Source of the DNA: CALJFL01 sp047633055
Lineage (GTDB): Bacteria > Pseudomonadota > Gammaproteobacteria > Pseudomonadales > Halieaceae
Direction: 5' to 3'
Length of the DNA stretch: 64,000 nucleotides
Assembly: GCA_047633055.1 (NCBI GenBank)
Contig: JBLIEI010000003.1
Coordinates: 42,727 to 106,726 of the forward strand
Below the pieces are notes generated by a model. That model saw nothing but the letters and a program-made list of their open reading frames with translations. It did not search any database and was not told where the DNA came from. The translations under genes were made by a program, and so were the position numbers. The stretch's first letter is position 1. The number at the start of each line of letters is the position of its first letter. Shown in pieces: positions 8,736 to 17,924 of this stretch.

Positions 8736-9890
8736 ATGGCTACCGCTAAGAAAAAATCAACGGGGAAAGAAAAAGTGGCAGTGCGAAAATCGCCGGCCCG
8801 ACGAAAGTCACCGGCTAAACGCAAGGCACTTGCCAAGCGTAAAGTAAAAAGCAAACAAGCTGAAAATCAGTCGGCCTTTGTAGTCGCCTCTCCTGCTCTG
8901 GCAAAAGCCAGCGGTGTATTGGAAAGATTGCGCGAGACGCTTGCCGCTGAGAGAAAAAATTGGTTGATGGCTCGCAGGAAATCCAAATCTGCTCGAAAAG
9001 TCGCTGCCAGAACAAAAAAGGTCAGTGATAAACGCACAGCGAAAGCAGCGAAAGCAGCGTCAGCCAGATTCTCGCTTAGAATTAAGATGCTTCGCGAGCG
9101 CGTTGCGGTTTCAACCAGACGTGTTAGCCATTTGACCGAAGCAGCCAAGTTAAAAGCAGCCCATATAGCAGCAAAAGAAAAAATGTTGGCGAAGAAAGCT
9201 GAATGGGCAGTCGGTGCAGAACTGGCACAAGTTAAATTCATGGCCGTTCAGGCTGATAAGTGGATTAAAGCGCGTGCAAAAACGGATTCCAAGAAGTTGT
9301 CAGCCCTAGAGAAGCGGCTGGCTAAACGTTTAAAGATTCTCGAGAACCAGGCGCTGGCAAGGGCCAAGGCCGCAGAGAAAAAGCTTGAAAGTACACTCAA
9401 GGCAGCAGCAAAACCAATGGTAAAAAAGGTGATTACGATGGCAACAAGGACCAAAGCAAAGATTAAGCCCAAGGCTAAAGCGAAGCCCAAAGCGAAAGCG
9501 AAGCCCAAAGCCAAAGCGAAGCCCAAGGCTAAAGCGAAGCCCAAGGCTAAAGTGAAGCCCAAAGCGAAAGCGAAGCCCAAAGCGAAAGCGAAGCCCAAAG
9601 CGAAAGCGAAGCCCAAAGCGAAAGCGAAGCCCAAAGCCAAAGCGAAAGCGAAGCCCAAAGCCAAAGCGAAGCCCAAAGCCAAAGCGAAGCCCAAAGCCAA
9701 AGCGAAGCCCAAGGCGAAAGCGAAGCCCAAAGCCAAAGCGAAGCCTAAAGCCAAAGCGAAGCCCAAAGCCAAAGCGAAGCCCAAAGCCAAAGCGAAGCCC
9801 AAAGCCAAAGCGAAGCCCAAAGCCAAAGCGAAGCCCAAGGCGAAAGCGAAGCCCAAAGCGAAGCCCAAAGCTAAAGCTCGCAAAAAGTAG
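8736..9890 (+). CDS. Histone H1-like / AlgP-like Lys-Ala-Pro repeat protein
   Basis: Highly basic 384 aa protein in two parts. Residues 1-240 are Lys/Ala/Arg-rich and probably helical or coiled-coil (LRETLAAERKNWL, KLSALEKRLAKRL). Residues 242-384 are a nearly pure KPKAKA tandem repeat ending in KARKK. This architecture matches the H1-like DNA-binding proteins of pseudomonads (AlgP/AlgR3) and Bordetella BpH1. A role in nucleoid organisation or global regulation is inferred from those families. It is a single gene between two terminators. The repeat tract is prone to length variation by slippage. Confidence 0.85.
   Translation: MATAKKKSTGKEKVAVRKSPARRKSPAKRKALAKRKVKSKQAENQSAFVVASPALAKASGVLERLRETLAAERKNWLMARRKSKSARKVAARTKKVSDKRTAKAAKAASARFSLRIKMLRERVAVSTRRVSHLTEAAKLKAAHIAAKEKMLAKKAEWAVGAELAQVKFMAVQADKWIKARAKTDSKKLSALEKRLAKRLKILENQALARAKAAEKKLESTLKAAAKPMVKKVITMATRTKAKIKPKAKAKPKAKAKPKAKAKPKAKAKPKAKVKPKAKAKPKAKAKPKAKAKPKAKAKPKAKAKAKPKAKAKPKAKAKPKAKAKPKAKAKPKAKAKPKAKAKPKAKAKPKAKAKPKAKAKPKAKAKPKAKAKPKAKPKAKARKK
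9462..9886 (+). repeat. Tandem 18-bp repeat coding for KPKAKA units
   Basis: About 23 head-to-tail copies of an 18-bp unit (AAGCCCAAAGCCAAAGCG and close variants). Synonymous differences are GCG/GCC/GCT and AAA/AAG, with one GTG giving Val near 9550. Irregular units occur near 9640 and at the 3' end. Clusters of identical variants show recent unit duplication. Confidence 0.95.
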
Positions 9891-9909
9891 CGATTTGCAA
9901 TAATCGGGT

Positions 9910-9940
9910 ACCCCGCAGACTAAAGTCTGCGGGGTTTTTT
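9910..9940 (+). terminator. Rho-independent terminator after the repeat gene
   Basis: A perfect 11-bp GC-rich stem (ACCCCGCAGAC at 9910-9920, GTCTGCGGGGT at 9925-9935) closes a TAAA loop and is followed by six T residues. The tail touches the mobA stop codon on the opposite strand at 9939. Confidence 0.95.
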
Positions 9941-10511
9941 ACTGCAGTTTGTTTAGGTTTTCGAAAGCCGCAGTGTGACTGGAGAAATCCACCGTCACGA
10001 AGCCTGCGCCGCCATACCACTCCCGCACTGTCCGTCCGCCCTGATTTAAGTATGCCGCAAGAGACGGTAGTGCATCCCTCCCGATCAAGGCGCATAGATA
10101 CTGATTGCGCGTTCCGTCCCAGGCCACACTGATACTGGCCGACGTGTTGGTATCGGCAAGCGATTCGTGTAAGCGTTGAGCCAGATCCAGTGGCACTCTG
10201 GGCGTGTCACAGGCTGTCACCAGTAAATAGGCTGTCTGCAGTTTAGGTGCAGCAGACTCTATACCAGCCAGTGGGCCCTGATAATCAGCTCTTTCATCGG
10301 TCACCGTATCACTGACAATGGTACGGTAGATGCCAGTGTTGCGGTTGCAACTTAGCATTAGGTGGCACACCTGAGGTGCAACTCGCTCTGCCACGTGCGC
10401 GACCAAAGGACGCCCGCGCCACTCGATCAATCCCTTGTCCTTGCCTCCAGCCCGGCGTCCTCTGCCTCCGGCAAGAATGAGGCCGGTTATGTTTTCGGAT
10501 GTGTCACTCAT
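9939..10511 (-). CDS. mobA: Molybdenum cofactor guanylyltransferase
   Basis: Adds GMP to molybdopterin to form the bis-MGD cofactor of DMSO-reductase-family enzymes. The N-terminal nucleotidyltransferase signature LILAGGRGRRAGGKDKGL is at residues 11-28. The acidic metal site is in VTACDTPRVPLD and the GPLAGIESA motif is also present. The 190 aa length fits MobA. Start ATG 10511 is backed by GAGAGC just upstream. It is convergent with the repeat gene and divergent from tsaB with a 145-bp spacer. Confidence 0.92.
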   Translation of the reverse strand: MSDTSENITGLILAGGRGRRAGGKDKGLIEWRGRPLVAHVAERVAPQVCHLMLSCNRNTGIYRTIVSDTVTDERADYQGPLAGIESAAPKLQTAYLLVTACDTPRVPLDLAQRLHESLADTNTSASISVAWDGTRNQYLCALIGRDALPSLAAYLNQGGRTVREWYGGAGFVTVDFSSHTAAFENLNKLQ

Positions 10512-10656
10512 GTGCTCTCCCTGCTGCGATGTGGGGTCAAATTAGTGGCAATGGTGTTTGCATTGCGCTCACTGTGGGATAATTTCAGAAAGGTGCCACG
10601 AACTCAATGAGCTTTCGGTATTCTGTATCCTCAGCAGTATCCAAAACAGGAAATTA

Positions 10657-11367
10657 ATGATCAATATTTTAGCGATCGATACCGCAACAGACGCCTGTTC
10701 GGTAGCCGTGTTTCGGGATGGGCAAATTGATGAGCGCCACGAGATTGCTCCCAGGCGACATAATCATCGGTTGCCAGCGATGTTACGCGAGCTATTCGCG
10801 TCGGGTGATCTCAAAAAGCAGGGCGTGGAAGCCATCGCCTATGGCTGCGGCCCTGGTTCTTTTACCGGATTGCGAATTGCCGCTAGTGCAGTTCAGGGGC
10901 TCGCATTCAGCAATCGATTACCGGCAATCCCTGTGTCTACGTTAGCTTGCCAAGTGGTCACTGCAGCGCGTTTAAACCTGCTCAATAAAGAGTTGCCGGT
11001 GCTGAGCCTTCTCGATGCCAAGGTTAATGAAGTTTATTGGGGATGCTTTCAACTGAGCGAGGGTTTGCCCGTAGCAATGCATGGTCCGGGAGTCAGTGCG
11101 CCGGAGCACTTGTCTTTGCCCCAGGTGGATGGCCAGTGGCAAGCGGTTGGTGACGGCTGTCAGTTTTATGGGACGATGCTTGATTCGATGCGGAGCAATA
11201 TCCACGTTGTGGGTGCACAAGTTTTACCGCGGGCGCGAGATATGATTCCGCTGGCGATGAGGGCGTTTGACCAAGGATTGCTGCAACAGGCCCACGAGGT
11301 CTGCCCTGTATACGTCAGGGATGAAATTAGCTGGAAAAAACTCGATCAGCAGGGCAAGAAATCATGA
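10657..11367 (+). CDS. tsaB: tRNA threonylcarbamoyladenosine biosynthesis protein TsaB
   Basis: Partner and scaffold of TsaD/TsaE in making t6A37 in ANN-decoding tRNAs. The N terminus (ILAIDTATDACSVAV) and the GCGPGSFTGLRIAASAVQG motif at about residues 66-84 are diagnostic of the ASKHA-fold TsaB family. The frame is open upstream to 10558, but ATG 10657 has AGGA five bases upstream and gives the normal 236 aa. The TGA overlaps the uppP ATG (ATGA at 11364-11367). Confidence 0.94.
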   Translation: MINILAIDTATDACSVAVFRDGQIDERHEIAPRRHNHRLPAMLRELFASGDLKKQGVEAIAYGCGPGSFTGLRIAASAVQGLAFSNRLPAIPVSTLACQVVTAARLNLLNKELPVLSLLDAKVNEVYWGCFQLSEGLPVAMHGPGVSAPEHLSLPQVDGQWQAVGDGCQFYGTMLDSMRSNIHVVGAQVLPRARDMIPLAMRAFDQGLLQQAHEVCPVYVRDEISWKKLDQQGKKS

Positions 11368-12167
11368 TTGACTGGGCCCAGGCACTCTGGCTTGCATTAC
11401 TGCAAGGTTTAACCGAGTTCCTCCCCATTTCAAGTTCGGCGCACCTGATTGTTCCCTCTCTGATTTGGCAGTGGCCCGATCAGGGCCTGGCATATGACGT
11501 TGCCGTGCATGTAGGTACTCTGGCTGCCGTGATGGTTTACTACCGTAGAGACCTGTCGCTATTGTTTAGCGGTTGCACTGCCGCGATCACAGAGCAGCAA
11601 TCCAATGAGCATAGTCGTTTGGCGGTATACCTGGCCCTCGCCTCGCTGCCAGTGGCGCTTGCGGGATTGTTGGCGGGTGAACTTGTTGAGCAAAACTTGC
11701 GAAATTTGCCGATGATAGCTTTGGCCACACTGCTGTTTGCACTCCTTATGGCTTATGCCGATCGCCACACCCGAAGTCGCAGCGCATTTAAAAATATCAC
11801 TCTGTCAGTGGCAATTATTATTGGCTTATTCCAGGCGCTGGCGCTTTGGCCTGGTGTATCACGTTCTGGTATTACTATCACGGTGGCGCTCTTGCTGGGC
11901 CTAAGTCGTTCAGATGCGGCGCGCTTTTCTTTTTTGTTGTCTATTCCCGTCATTTCGGGAGCGGGTTTGCTGCAAACAACCGAGCTTGTCAGAACGGGTG
12001 TTACGGTTGACTGGTTGCTGCTGGGAGCTGCGGCAGCCACCGCCTCGGTGGTCGCCTTTTTCAGTATCGCGTTGTTTCTTCGTCTTTTGGAGCGAGTGGG
12101 TCTTATGCCCTTCGTATACTATCGCATTGCACTGGCTTTAGTGCTGTTTAGTCTTTGGCTGACTTGA
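11364..12167 (+). CDS. uppP: Undecaprenyl-diphosphate phosphatase
   Basis: Inner-membrane enzyme that recycles undecaprenyl pyrophosphate to the monophosphate carrier for peptidoglycan and other glycans; also known as BacA, linked to bacitracin resistance. The two signature loops are present: GLTEFLPISSSAHLIV (residues 14-29), and GVSRSGITIT followed by LGLSRSDAARFSFLL. The multi-pass hydrophobic profile (about eight segments) and the 267 aa length are normal. Its start overlaps the tsaB stop, so the two are translationally coupled. Confidence 0.96.
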   Translation: MIDWAQALWLALLQGLTEFLPISSSAHLIVPSLIWQWPDQGLAYDVAVHVGTLAAVMVYYRRDLSLLFSGCTAAITEQQSNEHSRLAVYLALASLPVALAGLLAGELVEQNLRNLPMIALATLLFALLMAYADRHTRSRSAFKNITLSVAIIIGLFQALALWPGVSRSGITITVALLLGLSRSDAARFSFLLSIPVISGAGLLQTTELVRTGVTVDWLLLGAAAATASVVAFFSIALFLRLLERVGLMPFVYYRIALALVLFSLWLT

Positions 12168-12211
12168 TCTGCTCGCGGGTGTAAGCTGCGGCTATTTTTT
12201 GAGGTACCACC

Positions 12212-13519
12212 ATGTCCCAACAACAATTCAACCAGCAACTGTGTGACTTTCTATCGCGCTCTACTAGCCCCTTCCATGCTGTATTGAACATGATTGAGGC
12301 GCTCACAGCCGCGGGCTTTTCGCGTCTGGCAGAAGGGCAAGAGACTGATCTGACAGCCTCGGGGAAATACTACGTCACCCGCAATGACAGTTCGCTTGTG
12401 GCGTTCATCATCGGTAGCAAAATCCCGCCGTTGGAGGGGGTTCGCATGGTCGGTGCCCATACCGATAGTCCCTGCCTAATGGTAAAGCCCGCGCCAGAGA
12501 AAACGCGCCAGGGTTATTTTCAGCTGGGTGCGGAGGTCTATGGTGGTGTTTTGCTTAATCCCTGGTTTGATCGGGATTTGTCGCTAGCGGGTCGGGTTAG
12601 CTATGCCTCCTTAGACGGTAACCTGAAGTCGACGTTGATAGATTTTCGCGACCCGATCGCGGTGATTCCCAGCCTGGCTATTCACCTGGATCGAGAGGCC
12701 AACAAAGAGCGTTCTATCAATCCACAGACGGATATTCTGCCCATACTCTGCCAGTGTGACGACGGTGATTCAGTCGATTTTCGCGAGTTATTGAAACAGC
12801 GTATTGAGGTTGAACATCCCGACGCGCAGGTGGCCAGAGTTCTGGACTATGAGCTGGGGTTCTACGACACTCAGTCAGCGGCATCGATCGGTCTTCAGCA
12901 ACAGTTTGTGGCCTCCGCCCGTCTGGATAACCTGCTTAGTTGCTTTACCGCATTGCAGTCGTTGCTGGCCAGTGATGGGAGTTGCTCCAGTCTGCTTATT
13001 TGTACGGATCACGAGGAAGTCGGAAGTGCTTCTGTCGCTGGCGCCCAGGGACCGCTGCTGGAAACCGTGTTGCGCCGAATAGCTGGTGATCAGCACGGTT
13101 ATGCCCAACTGGTTGAACGCTCAATGATGATCTCGGCCGACAACGCCCACGGCATTCACCCAAATTTCGCCGACAGGCACGATGACAATCATGGTCCGAA
13201 ACTGAATGCGGGGCCGGTAATTAAAATCAACGCTAACCAGCGTTATGCTACCAATAGCGAAACCGCCGGGTTGGTGCGACTGTTGGCCGAGGAGGCGGAT
13301 GTGCCGCTACAAACTTTTGTGATGCGCACCGATATGGCCTGTGGGAGCACTATCGGCCCGATTACTGCTTCGGAGATTGGGGTGCGTACTCTGGATATCG
13401 GCGCCCCGACCTTTGCCATGCATTCAATCCGTGAATTGGCAGGTGCCGACGACGGTTGGCATCTGCAGCGACTACTCAAGCAGTTTTTCAATCACCGGGG
13501 TTCTTTGGCTGCGAATTAG
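12212..13519 (+). CDS. apeB: M18 family aspartyl/broad-specificity aminopeptidase
   Basis: Zinc aminopeptidase of the M18 family that removes N-terminal residues from peptides in the cytoplasm. Metal-site motifs are visible: VGAHTDSPCLMVKP near residue 85, SARLDNLLSC, TDHEEVGSAS, SADNAHG and the C-terminal FAMHSIRE. The 435 aa length is typical of ApeB (ORF name in pseudomonads PA3247-type). ATG 12212 follows GAGG by 8 bp. Its TAG overlaps the GTG start of the next gene by one base. Confidence 0.93.
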   Translation: MSQQQFNQQLCDFLSRSTSPFHAVLNMIEALTAAGFSRLAEGQETDLTASGKYYVTRNDSSLVAFIIGSKIPPLEGVRMVGAHTDSPCLMVKPAPEKTRQGYFQLGAEVYGGVLLNPWFDRDLSLAGRVSYASLDGNLKSTLIDFRDPIAVIPSLAIHLDREANKERSINPQTDILPILCQCDDGDSVDFRELLKQRIEVEHPDAQVARVLDYELGFYDTQSAASIGLQQQFVASARLDNLLSCFTALQSLLASDGSCSSLLICTDHEEVGSASVAGAQGPLLETVLRRIAGDQHGYAQLVERSMMISADNAHGIHPNFADRHDDNHGPKLNAGPVIKINANQRYATNSETAGLVRLLAEEADVPLQTFVMRTDMACGSTIGPITASEIGVRTLDIGAPTFAMHSIRELAGADDGWHLQRLLKQFFNHRGSLAAN

Positions 13520-14637
13520 TGCGGGTCCTACTTCTCTCTGCGTACCATGCGCAAAGCCACGCCCACTGGGTGCGTATGCTGGAGCATATGCTCCCTAGCT
13601 GGGAGTGGCAGGTGCTGACCTTACCCGCCCGACACTTCAGTTGGCGGATACGTGGCAATCCACTGTATTGGTCGGTAGTCGAGAGGGCGACGCTGGAGAA
13701 AGACTATGACCTTCTTGTAGCGACTTCTATGGTCGACCTGGCGACCCTCCGGGGATTGATTCCTTCGCTGGCAGCACTACCAACGGTTTACTATTTTCAC
13801 GAAAACCAGTTTGCCTATCCGGTACAGGAGGGTGGGCACAGTTTGCTTGAGGCGCAAATGGTAAGTTTGTATGGCGCCATGGCGGCAGACAGCGTTGTGT
13901 TTAACAGCCGCTATAATCAGGAGTCCTTTTTTGATGGTCTGGGCGCTTTGCTCAGCCGGCTCCCGGATTATGTGCCGACAGAGGCATTGTCTGCGCTGCT
14001 GGCCAAGTCGACGATATTACCCGTTCCCATCAAACCTGACAGACCACAGGCGGAATATTCAGCCGGTTACAGCTCGCCCAGTGAGCCGGCACGGCGGCCG
14101 CTGCGACTGTTGTGGATCGGTCGCTTCGAGTACGACAAGGGCGCCGAGGGGTTGTTGTATACGCTCAGAGCCTTGCGTGACCGCGGGACACGCTTTGAGC
14201 TCGCGTTAATCGGCCAGCAATTTCGGAATAGTCCGCTGGACTTCGACACCATAGAGGATGAGTTTTCCAGTGAGTTGGTGCAGTTTGGCTTTGTCGAAGG
14301 CTATGAAAACTATCAGCAGTGGCTTAGCGCTGCCGATATAGTGCTGTCTACGGCCATTCATGAATTTCAGGGTTTGGCGATCCTCGAAGCGGTGGCTCTG
14401 GGGTGTGTCCCTGTTGTTCCCGACCGTCTTGCCTATGCAGAACTCTACCCAGATTTATTTCGCTATCATTCTTGTCCACAGGAGCCCGCGCGCGAAATAC
14501 AGGCAGCGGTAAGTCTGATAGAGGAGCTGGCAGCCCTTATATTGGTGGGTGAGGTTACCCCCCCGGATGTGTCGGTCTACGCGGTAGAGGCGTTACAGCC
14601 GCGCTACGAGAGCTTGTTCGCCGGGCTCACGGGATAG
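13519..14637 (+). CDS. DUF3524 glycosyltransferase (GTDC1/queuosine-tRNA mannosyltransferase-like)
   Basis: Glycosyltransferase-4-like protein of 372 aa. The N-terminal DUF3524 region includes LLLSAYHAQSHAHW at residues 3-16 and the segment TVYYFHENQFAYP. The C-terminal Rossmann half contains LLWIGRFEYDKG and a donor-binding region (HEFQGLAILEAVALGCVPVVP). Animal GTDC1, the queuosine-tRNA mannosyltransferase, belongs to this family; whether bacterial members do the same is inference. The start is GTG 13519, which overlaps the apeB stop and gives the family N terminus; the frame is open back to 13456. Confidence 0.85.
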   Translation: MRVLLLSAYHAQSHAHWVRMLEHMLPSWEWQVLTLPARHFSWRIRGNPLYWSVVERATLEKDYDLLVATSMVDLATLRGLIPSLAALPTVYYFHENQFAYPVQEGGHSLLEAQMVSLYGAMAADSVVFNSRYNQESFFDGLGALLSRLPDYVPTEALSALLAKSTILPVPIKPDRPQAEYSAGYSSPSEPARRPLRLLWIGRFEYDKGAEGLLYTLRALRDRGTRFELALIGQQFRNSPLDFDTIEDEFSSELVQFGFVEGYENYQQWLSAADIVLSTAIHEFQGLAILEAVALGCVPVVPDRLAYAELYPDLFRYHSCPQEPAREIQAAVSLIEELAALILVGEVTPPDVSVYAVEALQPRYESLFAGLTG

Positions 14638-14690
14638 CCTCGCAAGGCGATTCCCAGTATCATTGCGAATTTTCTGCTAAGCGAAATACT

Positions 14691-15704
14691 ATGGCCAAGC
14701 AACGCGTACTCACGGGTATAACCCCCAGCGGCACTCCGCATCTGGGAAATTATGTAGGCGCGATTCGCCCGGCGATAGCAGCCTCTCGAGACAGCTCGGT
14801 GGATTCTTTTTTCTTTCTGGCGGATTATCACGCTCTGATCAAATCTGCAGGGCCCGAGCAGGTACGGCAGTCTAGCCGCGAAATTGCCGCCACCTGGATC
14901 GCTCTGGGTCTGGATACGGATAATGCTGTGTTTTATCGCCAGTCGGATATTCCCGAGATTCCCGAATTAACCTGGGTGTTGACCTGCAGTGCTGCCAAGG
15001 GTTTGATGAATCGTGCGCACGCCTATAAGGCAGCGGTGCAGGCCAATGAGGAGGCGGGGGAGGATCCAGATTACGGCATCACTATGGGTCTGTTCAGTTA
15101 TCCTGTGTTGATGGCAGCTGATATTTTAATGTTCAATGCTGATCAGATTCCGGTGGGTAAGGATCAGATACAGCACGTGGAAATGGCCAGGGATATTGCC
15201 CAGCGCTTCAATCATAATTTTGCTGAACTGTTCACCCTACCCGAAGCACTGATTGACGATAGTGTGTCGGTGTTGCAGGGACTTGATGGGCGTAAGATGA
15301 GCAAGAGCTATAACAATACGATTCCTTTGTTTCAAACCGAGAAGCAGTTGCGGAAATCCATCAATAAAATTAAAACGAACTTGTTGGAGCCCGGAGAGCC
15401 CAAAGATCCTGACGATTCCATTGTATTCCAGACCTGGGCAGCGTTCGCCTCGCCAGAGGAAACCGAGCGCATGCGGCTTGCCTTCTCCGAGGGAATAGCT
15501 TGGGGAGAAGCCAAAAAACAGTTGTTTGAGCTGATTAACGCTGAGCTAGCGCCTGCCAGAGATCGCTACAATGAGCTGATGGACAACCCGGCTGAAATCG
15601 AAGCAGTGCTGCAGGCGGGTGGCCTTAGGGCGCGTGAGGAAAGTGCCGCGCTGATGGCGAAAGTCAGGCAGGCAGTCGGTATTTCCGCTATGACGAACGA
15701 TTAG
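14691..15704 (+). CDS. trpS: Tryptophanyl-tRNA synthetase
   Basis: Class I aminoacyl-tRNA synthetase that charges tRNA-Trp. The HIGH-type motif reads HLGN within GITPSGTPHLGNYVGAI (residues 8-24). The KMSKS motif is intact in GRKMSKSYNNTIPLF. MGLFSYPVLMAADILMF and the KDQIQH stretch are also family-specific. The 337 aa length is normal. It is convergent with the TonB receptor gene, whose stop lies 8 bp downstream. Confidence 0.97.
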   Translation: MAKQRVLTGITPSGTPHLGNYVGAIRPAIAASRDSSVDSFFFLADYHALIKSAGPEQVRQSSREIAATWIALGLDTDNAVFYRQSDIPEIPELTWVLTCSAAKGLMNRAHAYKAAVQANEEAGEDPDYGITMGLFSYPVLMAADILMFNADQIPVGKDQIQHVEMARDIAQRFNHNFAELFTLPEALIDDSVSVLQGLDGRKMSKSYNNTIPLFQTEKQLRKSINKIKTNLLEPGEPKDPDDSIVFQTWAAFASPEETERMRLAFSEGIAWGEAKKQLFELINAELAPARDRYNELMDNPAEIEAVLQAGGLRAREESAALMAKVRQAVGISAMTND

Positions 15705-15712
15705 CCGCGGCT

Positions 15713-17773
15713 TTAGTCACCACCCAAAGCAAAAGTGGTCTGGAAATACACGCCCATGGGCTGGCCGACAAAATAGCGATAGCTGCCAAAACCAAAGTCT
15801 GCCCTTTCGGCGTAATCCTCGTCCAGCAAGTTAGTGACACGCAAACCAACTTGCCAACGCTCGTTAATATCCGCACTAAGTCGTAAGTTCAGCAGTGAAT
15901 GACCTTCGTACTCGTGTTCGTTGTCGGGGTCAAGGTAGTACTTATCCATGTAGACCCACTCCAACTCCAGCCGAGATTGTTGGCCGATGAGTGCGTTCGT
16001 GTCCCAGCCCAGACGAGCGCTGCCAAATACGCGAGGGGCGGTGTCGATGTCGTTACCCTTTATATCGCCACTTGAGCCCAGCAGTTCAATACGGCTATCG
16101 TAGGTGTGTCTGGCTGAACTCACGTCCAGACCCAAGTACCAGTTTTCAGTAAGGTTATAATCGATGCTCAGTTCAGCCCCATAGTGTCGCGTTTTGGCGC
16201 CACTGATATTTTGTCGGTTAGCGTCTTGAAAAATCACCTCGTCTTTATTCATGGTGTAAAAGGACAGATCGTAGCTGAGGTCGGGTAAGAGTTGCCCTCG
16301 TAAACCGAACTCCAGGCTGTCTATCTGCTCAGAATCCAGGTCAGCGGTTTGCTGGCCAGACTGCAGCCGGTACAGCTCGGTAGTTTGGGGAGCACGAAAG
16401 CCGCGTGCGAGGCGCGCATAGCCTAAAACGGCGTCGGAAAAGCCGTAGCTAATGCCGGCATTGAGTGTCCAGTCGCTGAAGTCATCGGAGCGATTCGCGG
16501 GGCGGAAAAAGCGGCAGGCACTTGCCTCCGGGCCACAAGCCGAGCCATCTTCGGTGCGATTGTCGTAGTCAAATTCGGTATATTCATAGCGCGCACCGGC
16601 CATCAGCGTCCAGCGGTTGGAGAAGTCCGAACGCAACTGGCTGTACAAGGCGGCGCTGGTAGCGTCTACCTGGTAATCGTAATGAACCCCTGCTGGTTGA
16701 TTGGGGCTGAACTCATCCGCCTGTATCTGTTTTAACCAGCCATCGGTGTATTCAAGATCAATGCCATTTTGCCAGCGCCAGTTCTTGGTCTCGGTATCAA
16801 TTGTCGTGCGCAAACCAAAACTGCTATGACCGTTTTCCTCCACCGGCTGCCAGGGGAGAAAGTGCTGCAGGAACTCCATGTCGTTATTACGATAGTAAGG
16901 TGTAATAGTCAGTCTGTTGCGGTCGCCAAGGTCGCGGCTGGCGCTGCTGTAAAGCCTTAAAGACCAGGCGTCACGATAGGCTTCGGGGTTAGGGTTGGTA
17001 TCTTTAAGCGCATTGTCCTCGTAGGCTTCGAATCCCTGAATAAAACCGGCTGTTTCCTGATTAAGGTTGGTGGCTTCTATCGCGCTGCGCAACGCCCAGA
17101 CATCGCCGGCATAGTCATGCCTGAGTGTGAATTTTTGTTGGCCGTAGCCTGCATCGTCCAGGTAGCCGCCGTCGGTTGTTCCATTCAGACGCAAGCTGAC
17201 CCCATGGCGGCCCTCTGTATTGCTGTATTGATATTTGCCACGGTAGTAATCGTCTGGGCCGGCTTCAAGGGAAAGCGTTTGGTCTAACTCCTTGGAAGGC
17301 GTTGCAGTCATAATATTAATCACGCCATGCATAGCGTTAGACCCATACAGAGCAGTGGCAGGTCCCTTGATTACCTCTATGCGCCCCGCCTGTTCACTAT
17401 TGGCATCAAACAGTTGATTCACGTTACAAAATCCAGGTGCGCGCAAACTGATGCTGTCCCAGGCCATGTAGAACGCGCCGCAGCCGCCAGCGCCAGTCAG
17501 CACCGGAGAGCGCAGGGCGGTCAGGCTCTCCTGCCCGTTGCCGCGGCTGATCCAGGTGCCGGCAACGCGTTGCATCACTTCATTAATGTGAATTTGACTG
17601 GTGATCTCCAGGTCTTCGGAGTCGACCACGCTCCATGCAAGGGGCAGCGGTAAAGCCGCCTCGTTGACGCGGGTGGCGGTTACCAGCACTTGCTCAGTCA
17701 GCCGATTTTCGGCCGCGACTGTACCGCTTGCCAATGCCATCCCCAGCATCAGGCGAGTTTTAAATCCTTTCAT
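15713..17773 (-). CDS. TonB-dependent outer-membrane receptor
   Basis: Beta-barrel importer of 686 aa. ATG 17773 is chosen because it gives a clean signal peptide (MKGFKTRLMLGMALASGTVAA). The frame is open ten codons further upstream. After the cleavage site there is a TonB-box-like stretch (EQVLVTATR), a plug domain (RIEVIKGPATALYGSNAMHGVINI) and a 22-strand-type barrel ending in an aromatic residue pattern (GVYFQTTFALGGD). Two Cys-containing loops are seen in the middle (GSACGPEASACRF). The substrate cannot be told; no riboswitch or Fur-type site was recognised upstream. Confidence 0.9.
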   Translation of the reverse strand: MKGFKTRLMLGMALASGTVAAENRLTEQVLVTATRVNEAALPLPLAWSVVDSEDLEITSQIHINEVMQRVAGTWISRGNGQESLTALRSPVLTGAGGCGAFYMAWDSISLRAPGFCNVNQLFDANSEQAGRIEVIKGPATALYGSNAMHGVINIMTATPSKELDQTLSLEAGPDDYYRGKYQYSNTEGRHGVSLRLNGTTDGGYLDDAGYGQQKFTLRHDYAGDVWALRSAIEATNLNQETAGFIQGFEAYEDNALKDTNPNPEAYRDAWSLRLYSSASRDLGDRNRLTITPYYRNNDMEFLQHFLPWQPVEENGHSSFGLRTTIDTETKNWRWQNGIDLEYTDGWLKQIQADEFSPNQPAGVHYDYQVDATSAALYSQLRSDFSNRWTLMAGARYEYTEFDYDNRTEDGSACGPEASACRFFRPANRSDDFSDWTLNAGISYGFSDAVLGYARLARGFRAPQTTELYRLQSGQQTADLDSEQIDSLEFGLRGQLLPDLSYDLSFYTMNKDEVIFQDANRQNISGAKTRHYGAELSIDYNLTENWYLGLDVSSARHTYDSRIELLGSSGDIKGNDIDTAPRVFGSARLGWDTNALIGQQSRLELEWVYMDKYYLDPDNEHEYEGHSLLNLRLSADINERWQVGLRVTNLLDEDYAERADFGFGSYRYFVGQPMGVYFQTTFALGGD

Positions 17774-17924
17774 GAGTGATCCGAATATTAACAGTGGGGG
17801 CATTGTAGCGGATTACTCGGTAGTGTCCCAGCTTGCGTCTCATTAGGGGAGCAAGCATATGGCTGTTGAGGGACTATCCCTTGAAGATATCACCCGAAAT
17901 TGACACACTGTGAGATGAGTTTAA

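Noticed and set aside
9248..9883. 211-codon minus-strand frame of ALGFAL repeats
   Set aside because: It is the antisense reading of the KPKAKA tandem repeat; the repeat keeps all frames open and there is no start signal.
17774..17924. Cobalamin or other riboswitch upstream of the first TonB receptor
   Set aside because: No B12-box-like or other recognisable riboswitch core is seen in the short leader.
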